A stretch of 40,873 nt of DNA from Bacteroidota bacterium. GTDB lineage: Bacteria > Bacteroidota > Bacteroidia > Bacteroidales > Paludibacteraceae. The stretch covers positions 1 to 40,873 of the forward strand of contig JAUZOM010000011.1 of NCBI GenBank assembly GCA_030706465.1, in the 5' to 3' direction. A program made the translations under genes and the position numbers. Shown piece by piece: positions 19,101-27,767 of the stretch. Numbering within the stretch: position 1 is the first letter of the stretch; every line of letters starts with the position of its first letter. The notes under the pieces were generated by a model. That model made no database searches, was not told where the DNA came from, and saw only the letters and a program-made list of their open reading frames with translations.

Positions 19101-22100
19101 ATTTCAACTACTTCAAATAGCGGATTTCAATCAACTCCGATTATCCTAAAACAATCAGGAGGTTCAGTCGCCAATACGACTATTTACGTTCGTTTAAAAG
19201 CAGGATTAGTTGCCGGCAGTTATAATTCAGAAAATATTGTAACCTCTTCAGCTTATGCAACCTCTAAAAATGTGACTTGTAGTGGAACTGTTAACGCACC
19301 AACGATTACTGCATCAGTCACTTCCTTAACCGGATTCAGTTATCCTGTTGGTTATGGACCCTCCGGAGAGCAGACCTTCTCTGTAAGTGGGACAAATCTT
19401 ACAGCAAATATAAGTGTTACCCCTTCTTCTAGCTTTGAAATTTCAACAGGTTCAGGTGCTTCATTTGTGGCAGCTAATCAGATAACACTGACGGCTGCTG
19501 GTGGAATTGTTAATGCTACCACTATTTATGTCCGCATGAAAGCCGGGTTAGCATTAGGAACTGTTCCTGCAGAAAATATTATCGTATCAACAACAGGCGG
19601 ATCACCAAAAAATGTAAGTTGTAGTGGAGCAGTTGTAACTACACCCGCTATTACCACCTCCATCTCAACCTTCCAGACAACATTTAGTTATACGTATACA
19701 ACAGGTCCATCCGCTCAACAATCGTTTACGGTCAGTGGATCTAATCTGGTAGCCAATGTGCTGATTACCCCTCCAGCTGACTATGAAATTTCTACGTTAT
19801 CCGGGAGTTCTTTTGTCGCAACCAATCCCATAACACTTACTCCTGCAAATGGATCCATAAACACAACGACCATTTATGCCCGCTTGAAAATTAGCTTGGG
19901 AGTCGGAAATTATAATTCGGAAAATATTGTGGTGTCTTCGAATGCCGCAACGTCAAAAAGCATTACGTGTAATGGTACGGTAAACCCTGCCCCAACACTG
20001 ACCACCAATACGTCATCTTTATCTACTTTCATTTATTCTTCCGGATCCGGACCATCCGGTTCACAATCCTTTATTTTGACAGGCACAAATCTCGGGACCG
20101 CCGTTGTAACAGTTACCCCTCCTACAAACTTCGAGATAATGGATCCTACAACAGGCACCTATAAAACAACTGCGTTTACAATTACACCAACAGGAGGATC
20201 CGTTAATGTAACCCTCAACGCACGGCTTGCTGCCGGTTTGGCAATCAACACTTATGGTCCTTCCAATGTTTCTCTATCCGCAACCGGAGCAGTTGTAAAA
20301 ACGGTTGCTCTAAGCGGATCGGTTGTAGCAACAACGACTCCCACTATTTTAACTTCGAAAACCACACTGACGGGTTTTGGGTATATGTTTGGAAACGGGC
20401 CATCGTCTGAGCAAATGTTTACAGTAAGTGGAGCCTCACTTGGATCTAGTATAACTATTAAGCCTCAAACGAACTTTGAAATATCAACAAGTACCGGAAG
20501 CGCTTTTTCTCCAACCAGTACAATAACATGTACACCAAACAATAAAAAAGTTGTTGATCCGGTTACTATCTATGTTCGTTTAAAATCAGGATTAAACGCC
20601 GGCAATTATACAAAGGATAGCATCACCCTGGCAAGTGGAACAATTGTAAAAAAGGTTCCGTGCGTTGGGATAGTCTTTGTTTCCCCTTTAATTACAGCTG
20701 GAGGTGGAGGTACATATTGTGAAGGTTCTATAATTAATTTAAGCAGCACAGGAGCAGATATTGTGAATCGATATTGGCAAGGTCCGAACAGCTTTTATTC
20801 CACGAGTCAGAACCCGGTATTGGCTACTAGCGCAACACCAACTATGTCAGGCACGTACACTGTAACGGGGAATGTATATGTAGGGGGAAATCTTATCACG
20901 AATGGAGACTTTGAATCCGGAAACACCAGTTTCGGAAGTAGTTATAATTACGTTGTTCCGGGTAAGACAATAAATTCAAATGGAAATTTATGGGCTGAAA
21001 GTACCTATACGGTGGATGCAAATCCGAATAACAGCCATGCTAACTTCTCGGCATGTCCCGACCATACAATAGGAGGAGCAACACCAGTTGGAAAGCAAAT
21101 GATAATTAACGGTGCTGCATTGGCCGGAGTTGTAATCTGGACTCAATCTGTTCCGGTGGTACCAAATGCAAGTTACGAGTTTAGTTATTGGGTGCAAACC
21201 GTCGTTGCCACCAGTCCCTCTCAATTGCAGTTGTATGTAAATGGCGTCGCAGCAGGTCCTACTTACACTGCCGATGCCTCAACCTGCACCTGGAAACAAT
21301 TCATTTACAATACGACTGCCGGGCCAACGACCACAACCGTTAACTTGGAATTAATAAATAAAAATACAATCGCCGATGGCAATGATTTTGCATTAGATGA
21401 TATCGTATTCAAACAAATTCTGCCAGCCACTTCGTCTGTCAATGTGACTGTGAATCCGAGTTTACCTGTCAGCGTGAGTATAACTGCATCCGCTAATCCA
21501 ATTTATGCAAGAACACCTGTAACATTTACTGCAACTGCTGTCAATGGAGGAACATCACCTTCTTATCAATGGAAATTGGTGAACAGCGTGAGCGGCAAGA
21601 CAAATGTGGGGACAAATAGTGCTACCTATACTAATTCCAATTTGGCTAACGGCGACAGCGTTTACTGTGTTGTTACTTCCAATTATCCTTGTTCGAGTGG
21701 TAACCCGACAACTTCCAATAAAATAAAAATGACTGTAAATCAACGGACGAACTACTGGATGGGATCTATCGATACCGATTGGGGAAAAGCAGGAAACTGG
21801 ACAGCAAATTATGTCCCACTAGCAGGAGATGATGTTGAGTATGCTACAACCAGCAATTTTACTTCCGTTGCAAAAAATGATTTGTATTTAGATGCCGATC
21901 GCACTATCGGCAATTTAATAAATGCATCGACCAAACGCTTGGTAATTCCTGCAGGCAAAGGGCTTGTTGTAAACAGTGCGATATCTCTGACACCCGCTAA
22001 TAATCCATATCTTATATATATTAGCTCCAGTTCAACTCTTCCCAACGGCTCTTTGATATTTCATAATTCACCAAGTGTATCTGTTTACGGCACAGTGGAG

Positions 22101-23435
22101 ATGTATTCACCAGCTTTTTACAATCCATCAGGACCTGCAGGCTACAAGTATAAATGGCAATATTTTGGAATTCCTGTCTCTATTGCAAAAGCGACACCCA
22201 CATTTGATGGATCATACGTTCGTAGCTGGGATGAGCGTCAAGATACGTTGAAACATTGGGTAGCCTTAACGAATGACTCCGTATTAAGGCCATTCTATGG
22301 CTATGAGCTTACTCAACAAAGTGCAAAAACGATATACTTTCAGGGACAACTCGTAAATAGTGATTTTAATATTGGCCCGTTAGCCGTATCACCACCACCG
22401 GCCGCATTCCCCGGACAACATATCTTCGCCAATCCGTATACGGCTGCTATCAACATTAAGAATCTTACTTTTGGTAGTGATACTGAAGCAACGGTATACC
22501 TTTATAACACCGGCTCGTATGCCGACTGGAGCTCTACCAGAGGGTCAAATACATTAAATGGCTATCCTGGTCAATATACTGCAGTTCCGCAAAACACAGC
22601 CGGATCAAACTCTTTACAATTAGATGTTCCATCTATGCAGGCCATATTGATAAGGCCCAAACCGAATATTTCAACATATAACAATTTTACATTTGGTATT
22701 TCCTATAATTCAGTTATAATGGAAAATGCCACCCGGCAAAGGGTATCACCAGAAAAAACATTGTCTACAAACGATGACAACACTGAAACATTGATTGAAG
22801 TGAAGGGTACAAACTTTTCGGATAGGATGTGGATATTTTCACAACCTGGCTGTACGCATCATTTCGATAACGGTTGGGATGGAGCAAAATTAATGGGCTC
22901 TGCACTTACTCCACAACTTTACGCGGTAGAATCAGATGGGAATTATCAGGTTGATGCTGTAGATGATATGAATAATACAAAATTAGGATTTCAGGCAGGA
23001 GAAGATGTTGAGTATACAATGACATTTACTCACCAAAATATTAAGAGCAAATATGCCGGGGTTTATTTAATGGATAACGTTGAAAACAAAACAGTCGATA
23101 TAACTGAGAGTGGTTCTACCTATTCTTTTTTAGCTGAGTCAACATTTAAGGCTGTAAATCGTTTCAATATTATTACACGTCCGTATGAACAGAGTAGTCC
23201 GGATAAAGATTCTCAAATAAAAATCTTTAGTAGCCGTGGATGTATTTTGGTACAAAATTTCAGTAGCCTTAGCGGGCATGTAATGATCTACGATATTGCC
23301 GGACATTATTTGAAAAAAGTGGCATTGGCGCCAAATGGTGGTATAGTTGTTGTATCACGAATTTTACCGGGTGCCTACATTGCAAAGGCTATAACCAATC
23401 AAGAGGGAGTAGCAAAAAGACTAATTGTTCAATAA
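16122..23435 (+). CDS. Giant secreted multidomain surface protein with T9SS-type C-terminal sorting domain
   Basis: About 2,440 residues. A basic leader and hydrophobic helix (GLIIGLLLLVSGVGNVNGA, ending near 16314) form a long signal peptide. By nucleotide position: an NWSSSNTW...VPVAGDDV module (16320-16480); repetitive beta-rich sequence; two near-identical 96-residue Ig-like units (17331-17906); a third, divergent Ig-like unit; a PA14-like domain (about 18205-18630; SDDGSRLTVDG); five repeats of about 114 residues (18960-20690); a PKD-like and a carbohydrate-binding-like jelly roll (about 20690-21420; NLITNGDFESG); Ig-like; a second NW...VPLAGDDV module (from about 21750); a module shared with the protein at 25365 (about 22790-23190); and a type A T9SS sorting domain (23210-23435). 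It is probably an adhesin or polymer-binding protein on the cell surface; no catalytic site was recognised. ATG 16122 was chosen; TTG 16098 and ATG 16179 are alternatives. Codons per repeat suggest recent duplication. Confidence 0.85.
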   Translation: MTKIIQVKSLAVDLANGLFMLKNSKTSSNDRWSYLTKSRNIFNLTKGLIIGLLLLVSGVGNVNGATRTAAFSGNWSSSNTWGGTVPVAGDDVVINSGITVTLDVNTPVILSLTIKAMNTSGTNGIVVGAYTLNTGTIAIAGSTRSGRYSTLSISTGIINVTGNISFTGAAAQARLIFSGAGTLNLGGNLSTGGTFSASNSTVNYNRAAAQTIGGYTYNNLTLSGSGVKTITTGTTVSGNLSISGATASIGTGLTITAKSLTLGGLSRINGMWGSTSSTATYQDNTYFAATTGMVNVSTDTRSLTPSFSGLTASPGICSGTATVTLSGSVSAAGPVYPANGETVGVTINGATQNATIAGGAGGFTINYPSAGLSAGIYTITYSYAGNTILQAAANNTSTSLTVNSTTTIISQSTNSQTKCAGVAFTPITVTATGTGLTYQWYSNTTASTTGGTSLGSANGAQTNSYTPQSTTVGTLYYYCIITGTCSTVTSAISGAFIVNSTTTISGQSTNAQTQCIGTAFTPITVTGTGTGLTYQWYSNTTASITGGTSLGSANGAQTNSYTPQSNIAGTLYYYCIVTGTCSTITSAISGAFIVNPTSTPTTTGAILCIGSNSTATLSASGAVTGQEYNWYNAATGGTLLKTSTDNTDNTYTTPVLTSTTNYWVSIMNAQGCEGSRTQVAATYPAASTDPQTPGTNSWIGYVYGGRDTNFANNTYFGHYPEPETFNESFGNGGDNYCFPITSNSTARSINTQNFSVRYLMNSTRKGLFAVDLGSDDGSRLTVDGTLLFNNWADQAFTSRPGVLMNLTGSSSLIYDFYENGGLNQVVFQNLTQLLANNLTANTSQSIPLGTKGSTISGDAFGTLPAGISLSGTGYQWTYSTTPTGTRVNIAGATGATFTPDATIAPFNVTGTYYIYRNAILSSINNVSPNPYVATNESNVCTLSVFNPVITTSVSTLTAFSYVVGYGPSVQQSFTVSGTSLNTDLTVTPSTNYEISTTSNSGFQSTPIILKQSGGSVANTTIYVRLKAGLVAGSYNSENIVTSSAYATSKNVTCSGTVNAPTITASVTSLTGFSYPVGYGPSGEQTFSVSGTNLTANISVTPSSSFEISTGSGASFVAANQITLTAAGGIVNATTIYVRMKAGLALGTVPAENIIVSTTGGSPKNVSCSGAVVTTPAITTSISTFQTTFSYTYTTGPSAQQSFTVSGSNLVANVLITPPADYEISTLSGSSFVATNPITLTPANGSINTTTIYARLKISLGVGNYNSENIVVSSNAATSKSITCNGTVNPAPTLTTNTSSLSTFIYSSGSGPSGSQSFILTGTNLGTAVVTVTPPTNFEIMDPTTGTYKTTAFTITPTGGSVNVTLNARLAAGLAINTYGPSNVSLSATGAVVKTVALSGSVVATTTPTILTSKTTLTGFGYMFGNGPSSEQMFTVSGASLGSSITIKPQTNFEISTSTGSAFSPTSTITCTPNNKKVVDPVTIYVRLKSGLNAGNYTKDSITLASGTIVKKVPCVGIVFVSPLITAGGGGTYCEGSIINLSSTGADIVNRYWQGPNSFYSTSQNPVLATSATPTMSGTYTVTGNVYVGGNLITNGDFESGNTSFGSSYNYVVPGKTINSNGNLWAESTYTVDANPNNSHANFSACPDHTIGGATPVGKQMIINGAALAGVVIWTQSVPVVPNASYEFSYWVQTVVATSPSQLQLYVNGVAAGPTYTADASTCTWKQFIYNTTAGPTTTTVNLELINKNTIADGNDFALDDIVFKQILPATSSVNVTVNPSLPVSVSITASANPIYARTPVTFTATAVNGGTSPSYQWKLVNSVSGKTNVGTNSATYTNSNLANGDSVYCVVTSNYPCSSGNPTTSNKIKMTVNQRTNYWMGSIDTDWGKAGNWTANYVPLAGDDVEYATTSNFTSVAKNDLYLDADRTIGNLINASTKRLVIPAGKGLVVNSAISLTPANNPYLIYISSSSTLPNGSLIFHNSPSVSVYGTVEMYSPAFYNPSGPAGYKYKWQYFGIPVSIAKATPTFDGSYVRSWDERQDTLKHWVALTNDSVLRPFYGYELTQQSAKTIYFQGQLVNSDFNIGPLAVSPPPAAFPGQHIFANPYTAAINIKNLTFGSDTEATVYLYNTGSYADWSSTRGSNTLNGYPGQYTAVPQNTAGSNSLQLDVPSMQAILIRPKPNISTYNNFTFGISYNSVIMENATRQRVSPEKTLSTNDDNTETLIEVKGTNFSDRMWIFSQPGCTHHFDNGWDGAKLMGSALTPQLYAVESDGNYQVDAVDDMNNTKLGFQAGEDVEYTMTFTHQNIKSKYAGVYLMDNVENKTVDITESGSTYSFLAESTFKAVNRFNIITRPYEQSSPDKDSQIKIFSSRGCILVQNFSSLSGHVMIYDIAGHYLKKVALAPNGGIVVVSRILPGAYIAKAITNQEGVAKRLIVQ
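17331..17906 (+). repeat. Tandem pair of 288-bp Ig-like coding units
   Basis: Two exact-length units (17331-17618 and 17619-17906), each coding 96 residues including GTGLTYQWYSNTTAS and GGTSLGSANGAQTNSY. They are highly similar at DNA level, including at third codon positions, which indicates recent duplication or gene conversion. A third, diverged unit follows. Confidence 0.85.
18960..20690 (+). repeat. Five diverged repeats of about 114 residues in the giant protein
   Basis: Units begin near 18960, 19298, 19642, 19985 and 20337. Each has an FSY..G.GPS..QSFTVSG opening, an NFEIS or similar middle, an IYVRLKAGL strand and an ending such as KNVTCSG. They are diverged from each other at DNA level, so they are older than the pair at 17331. 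They are probably beta-sandwich spacers that extend the protein from the surface. Confidence 0.8.
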
Positions 23436-23441
23436 AACAAA

Positions 23442-24119
23442 GTGGTTAAAAGACAAAAAAACATATTAATTTGGATCATTATTTGGGGCGGATTGCTTCT
23501 GGCAGTCCTTTATTCCCCTATTGGGAGTCCTGATTTATACACATCCAGAAAATACTTTTCTGCAAATCAAGGGGTTCAGTTTAAGGGAGCAGAAATATTG
23601 AATTCACCGTCTTTAAAAAGCAGTTACGGAAACAACTATCAGGAATTAAATGTTCCAGTTTACAATTCATCGGAATTAAAAAGCAACACTTCCTATTCAG
23701 TAACAAGTTCAGAAAACACATTTAATTCCAATTCCGGGAATAGCGTAGTCCAGGAGAATAGGTATTTGAGTTCGCCTCAAAAAAATGGAAACTCTGACGC
23801 AAGTTTTGGTGAAGTTGGAATAGCGATGAATACTTCCAAAAGTAAAAATGCCGAAGAAAATGTCAATACGGTAAGTCGTACAGGCTTCATGTCATTAACA
23901 ACAGATTTAAATAATTTATCAACCAGCACAACCAAGCAGAGTGCTACTAATGAAAACCCATTGGGAGGTACCGACCCGGGACCTGATCCAAACGGATCTG
24001 TGATTCCCGTAGGAGATGGATGGGGATTATTATTTTTGTTAGGAGTGTGCTATGCACTTATAATAATAGTATTTAAGAAAAAAACACATTTCGATATTGC
24101 TTCCATTAAGAGAAAATAG
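23442..24119 (+). CDS. Small two-ended membrane protein with PVGDG / TM / basic C-terminal tail
   Basis: 225 residues. The N-terminus has a hydrophobic helix (ILIWIIIWGGLLLAVLYSPI, about 8-27) ending in the sequence SPIGSPDLY. The middle (about 30-185) is low-complexity, rich in Ser, Asn, Thr and Gln, with a few Gly-Pro-Asp repeats (GGTDPGPDPNGS). The C-terminus is a short PVGDG motif, a second hydrophobic helix (LLFLLGVCYALIIIVF) and a basic tail (KKK...KRK). Motif plus helix plus basic cluster is the three-part plan of exosortase-type sorting signals, though this exact motif is not one I can assign to a named sorting family. It starts with GTG only 6 bp after the giant protein's stop, so the two are almost certainly co-transcribed and likely act together at the envelope. 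Function unknown. Confidence 0.75.
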   Translation: MVKRQKNILIWIIIWGGLLLAVLYSPIGSPDLYTSRKYFSANQGVQFKGAEILNSPSLKSSYGNNYQELNVPVYNSSELKSNTSYSVTSSENTFNSNSGNSVVQENRYLSSPQKNGNSDASFGEVGIAMNTSKSKNAEENVNTVSRTGFMSLTTDLNNLSTSTTKQSATNENPLGGTDPGPDPNGSVIPVGDGWGLLFLLGVCYALIIIVFKKKTHFDIASIKRK

Positions 24120-24172
24120 CTGTTTGTTTTTAAAGGATCTGTTAAAATAACAACTTTCAATCATTTTGAACA

Positions 24173-24219
24173 AATAAAGGAGGATATCTCAATTTAAATT
24201 TGAGGTGTCCTCCTTTATT
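24173..24219 (+). terminator. Terminator of the surface-protein operon
   Basis: A strong hairpin with arms AATAAAGGAGGA (24173-24184) and TCCTCCTTTATT (24208-24219), extended inward by CTCAA/TTGAG pairs. It lies about 55 bp after the stop at 24119. Confidence 0.8.
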
Positions 24220-25292
24220 AATTTAGCATTACCTCTCTCCTCCATTGTCATGCATCTTGGATATCAGAATTTTTCTCTGGTGAATCAGTGTAATTTATCG
24301 TCTTCAGTAGTACAAACCTAACTTTGAGCAAAATTAACTATGCTATAAAGCGGATTTACTTATAATCGTTCACTAGTGTCCACTAAAATAAATTAAGAGA
24401 TTCTTCATTTATATTTAGGTCAAAACTTACTTTTTCAAAATTTTCAAGCGGTTCATTTTTATGGTGTTATGATTTAGAGATGTTTAGAATTTCATATCTA
24501 ATACGATAGTTACCGTTTTTTTACAATTCTGTAATAAATAAAAATTCAAGTCGTCACGCCTAAAAAATTTCAGCATAACCTTTATCAATAAGGGTTTCAG
24601 ATATAGGTTAATGATTTTAAGTGGACACTAGTGATAATCGTTATTGAAATACCTTATACTCGACTCGTTTAGTCCTATAAATAAAAAACGAATAATTACA
24701 GTATTATCTTAATAAGTAACAGTATCTGACTGATTAAATGTGTTTTTGATTAAATAGGCTACACATTTATTATTTTACCTTTCTCTTATTCTTGATGATA
24801 AAAAAATAGATAATAGGTATTTTGTTGATAATCAGATTGTCTTATTACCCAAACTGTTACACTACAGTTTATTTTACACAATTAGTAGTTTCTCTATTAA
24901 TTCCCAAAAATAATCTAAATTAATGTTGTATTTTTTTCTTTGTTGTAGATTTTAAAATTACATTGTGTTAATAAATTACATTAATATGTTATTATAATAT
25001 AATTATTGTTTATTTATGTACAAAATAAAGAGCATCCATTCTACGATTCTCAATTTATGAATCTTAGTATTTATATAGCAAATGTAACATTAATTCTATA
25101 TCTTGTGAATATTAACAACAATTTTACTACAAATTAATCCTCCTCCACTGTAATTGGCTCATTTTGAATTCATCTAATTTATTCTTCAGCTTTTTATAAC
25201 CTACAGAGCCATATAGGAAAATGTAGTTATTGCTACAGTATAACAGATAATGCTACATGTTGCTATATATCAGTATTTTATAAATATTTGAT
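24220..25292. other. A+T-rich intergenic region around the MITE, no gene seen
   Basis: Between the terminator and the promoter of the next gene. Frames are short and of poor composition. The only clear element is the MITE at 24371-24633. The rest (24643-25292) is very A+T-rich, with no hairpin or repeat that I can support. Confidence 0.6.
24371..24633. mobile_element. 263-bp MITE with terminal inverted repeats and 9-bp target duplication
   Basis: The ends are perfect 14-bp inverted repeats (CACTAGTGTCCACT at 24371-24384; its complement at 24620-24633). With gaps they extend inward to about 24 bp. The 9-bp sequence ATAATCGTT occurs immediately outside both ends (24362-24370 and 24634-24642) as a target-site duplication. 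The inside is A+T-rich with no transposase frame, so it is a non-autonomous element. The parent insertion sequence was not found in the window; 9-bp duplications fit several DDE-transposase families. The intact duplications suggest recent insertion. Confidence 0.85.
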
Positions 25293-25300
25293 TATGTTTG
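25293..25300 (+). promoter_or_regulatory. Candidate -7 box for the gene at 25365
   Basis: TATGTTTG matches TAnnTTTG; no convincing -33 box at the right distance. It would give a leader of about 57 nt. Confidence 0.35.
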
Positions 25301-25364
25301 TATAGTCATTCAAGACCTATTATTTTCTTAAATCAGAATATCAATTCACATAAAAGTCAGCATT

Positions 25365-26222
25365 ATGAAAAAAACTACATTCAAATCGTTATTCGTAACG
25401 TTAAGTTTACTATTTATTGCATCACAATCGTTCGCACAGAATTTGACTGGCACTCGTATTGATGTAAGGGGATCATCATCCCAACTCGGGGATCAAATGT
25501 GGATTTTCTCAGTCGCATCGTGTACATATGGATTTGATAACGGTTGGGATGGATTTAAAATGTTGGGGAGTTCACTTGCACCTCAGTTATTTGCTATTGA
25601 ACCGGATGGCAATTATCAGGTTGATGCTGTCCCGGATGCAAACAATACCTACCTGGGATTTTCTGCAGGTGTGGATAGTGTATATACTTTTACATTTAAC
25701 AATGAAAATTTAGACTTACGTTATCAGCAACTCTATTTAATTGACTCTATTGCCAATAAAACAATCGACATTTATCAAACCGGTTCAACCTATACATTTT
25801 CAGCCCTGCGAACACCTCAACCGGTAAAACGATTTAAGATTGTAACAAGCCTGCCACAAGTTGTTGTTCCCACAACCCCGAAGGATACCGTACCGGTTGT
25901 AACTCCTCCTGTAACTCCTGTCGATTCGGCGGTTACTAATCCAACTGTACCACCAACTATTCTTGTAGATTCTGTGAACAATAAAAATAAAACAAAACAA
26001 ATTAAGATATTTAGTTCCAGAAAACAAATACACATTGTAAACCCCGGAAAGCAAAAAGGTACCCTGACTATTTCTAGTGCAGCTAGCGGCATAGTTCAGT
26101 TGAAAGTAAACTTCAGTGCGGCAAGTACCAAGATTATTGATACCAATCTCTCTACCGGAACATATATTGCTAGCGTTGTGACTGCTGCCGAAAAAGTATC
26201 AACAATAATTCTAATTCCATAG
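25365..26222 (+). CDS. Secreted protein: stand-alone paralogue of the giant protein's C-terminal modules
   Basis: 285 residues. A clear signal peptide (MKKTTFKSLFVTLSLL...SQSFA, cleaved before Gln near residue 25) is followed by a module of about 130 residues matching the giant protein at 22790-23190. Shared stretches include MWIFS, FDNGWDG, PQL.A.E.DGNYQVDAV, NNT.LGF.AG, NKT.DI and GSTY.F. A Pro/Thr/Val-rich linker (about 160-205) and a C-terminal domain of about 75 residues follow; the latter has the KQIKIFSS...GTYIASV pattern of T9SS type A sorting domains. It is expected to be exported and carried across the outer membrane by T9SS. It has its own terminator at 26271 and a possible promoter at 25293, so it is a separate unit. 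Role unknown; it could occupy the same site as the giant protein's tail. Confidence 0.82.
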   Translation: MKKTTFKSLFVTLSLLFIASQSFAQNLTGTRIDVRGSSSQLGDQMWIFSVASCTYGFDNGWDGFKMLGSSLAPQLFAIEPDGNYQVDAVPDANNTYLGFSAGVDSVYTFTFNNENLDLRYQQLYLIDSIANKTIDIYQTGSTYTFSALRTPQPVKRFKIVTSLPQVVVPTTPKDTVPVVTPPVTPVDSAVTNPTVPPTILVDSVNNKNKTKQIKIFSSRKQIHIVNPGKQKGTLTISSAASGIVQLKVNFSAASTKIIDTNLSTGTYIASVVTAAEKVSTIILIP

Positions 26223-26270
26223 CTGAAAGAAGATTAATTAGAACTTAAACATTGTTTTTAGTTTTCAAAA

Positions 26271-26302
26271 AAGAATGCCGGAACTTTCATTCCGGCATTC
26301 TT
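26271..26302 (+). terminator. Terminator after the gene at 25365
   Basis: A perfect 13-bp stem (AAGAATGCCGGAA at 26271-26283 and its complement at 26290-26302) with a 6-nt loop, preceded by an A-run and ending in TT, 49 bp after the stop. Confidence 0.85.
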
Positions 26303-27767
26303 CATTCTTAATCTTCACAGAGCCTTCATTTTAAAACTAATAAAGCGATGCTATCTAATCACACAACTAAGACACAAAATGTTTCCTAAGTTTTTCATTT
26401 CTAACCAATCCTATTATTATTTAGCAGGTCTAAAAAAGACAGAAAGGAAATAGTAAAACACAACAATAAAGACCGTTCCTCGGATTAAAAGCAAATGCAG
26501 TAATAAGTAATCAACGCAATATAGCATCGTATTCTTGGACCCAGAATCAGGTGAAACCACTATATCGCCGAACCTAGGGCATAACACCGACAAGTTGGAT
26601 GCGAAATTAGTATCCGGAATCCAAAAGCCATATCGGGCAATACTTGATTTGAAAATCTATCTGTGCAACTATCAATGCGACATTTGTTAGCTTCGTATAA
26701 GCCTTTTCCCTCACATTTTCTTTATTTATTGTTCACAATCTGTTTTAGGCATCATACGATTCTTATTTATTTTACCTTATCATATACATATCTTAACCTT
26801 TTAATGATATGCCATATCTCCTTAACAACTAAGTTTAAACGGAGAATAAATACAAAACAAAAGGCGGACAAAAAGTGTGGCAAAAAACGGGCAATGTTCC
26901 GGTAACCGGTAGCTTCCGGTAGTACCGGATATCGGATAGCAAAATTAGAAGCCTATTCAAAAGGTACGTAACAGCAACATCCGGGTTGATAATCGATCTG
27001 TACCGCTTTAAATACGACGTTGGTTAGTATTCCACACTTACTTCAGCTCGGCATGATCGTTGTTACTAAACAGCCTTTACTGTTTGTCTGCTTAAACCAA
27101 TAGAAAATTGAGATTTACGGTGATAAGCCGGACTACAAAGCTTGCCGTATAGTTAATCAATGAAAAGAATCATTCTGTTTTTTTATTAAACAGGATAATC
27201 TATTATTACAACTAAGCAAGTGGAATAAGTGAATGTACTATTTTATACACCTGGACAATCTCTGTTGACTATTGATCCGGCACCCGGCTATTTCACTAAT
27301 TTGGAGAGGTGTTGAAGTCGATCCTTAACCGGGTTCCAGCTCTTTCCCTGATGCTGTTTCATTTTCTGTCCTTACTCTCCGGGGTGCATCCTCTTAGTTC
27401 GGTTTTACTTCAGCCGGGGTTCTTGCTCTGTATAGAGACAATTCAATGGGAGTATAGATAGGGTTCGGTTAGGGTTCAGTTAGGTCTACCTATCCGAACC
27501 CTAACCGAACCCTATCTGAACCCTATCTATACCAAAACTAAGATAAGACTGAAATAAGACTGCGTCCAGACTAAGAAGACTCCCTCTTTATGACTGAAGT
27601 ACGACAGAGAATACTCCCTCTTTTGAAAAAGAAAATCTTATTTTTCTTTTTTCTTCCCCTTCGTGGGAAATTGAACACCCTACGAATCTTCCCTTATCCC
27701 CTTCCAGTAAGAAGTAAAAATAATAGAAGGCTCTGTATATTTCCAATTACTTACTTGCAGTCTGCTC
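26303..27767. other. 1.46-kb region without a convincing gene
   Basis: Only short frames with unlikely composition. An open stretch without a start codon (26511-26690) might be a gene remnant. CCGGTA-type short repeats cluster at 26898-26938. The hairpin at 27452-27532 is the main structure. After it come AAGACT-type short repeats (about 27540-27580) and two copies of ACTCCCTCTTT (about 27579 and 27611). The stretch looks like decayed accessory DNA. Confidence 0.5.
27452..27532. repeat. 81-nt inverted repeat built from TAGGGTTC units
   Basis: The outer arms begin GTATAGATAGGGTTC and end with the complement at 27518-27532. Each arm carries repeated TAGGGTTCGGT or TAGGGTTCAG units (complement CCGAACCCTA), so it folds into a long hairpin with a few mismatches. 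No T-run follows, and it is far from any gene end, so a plain terminator is unlikely. Confidence 0.75.

Noticed and set aside
26663-26905. 80-residue open frame in the gap after 26302
   Set aside because: Composition is unlike a protein from this genome, there is no promoter or start context, and it overlaps another open stretch in a different frame.
26898-26938. CCGGTA-rich cluster as a possible recombination or attachment site
   Set aside because: Short irregular repeats only; no integrase, tRNA end or matching second site in the window.
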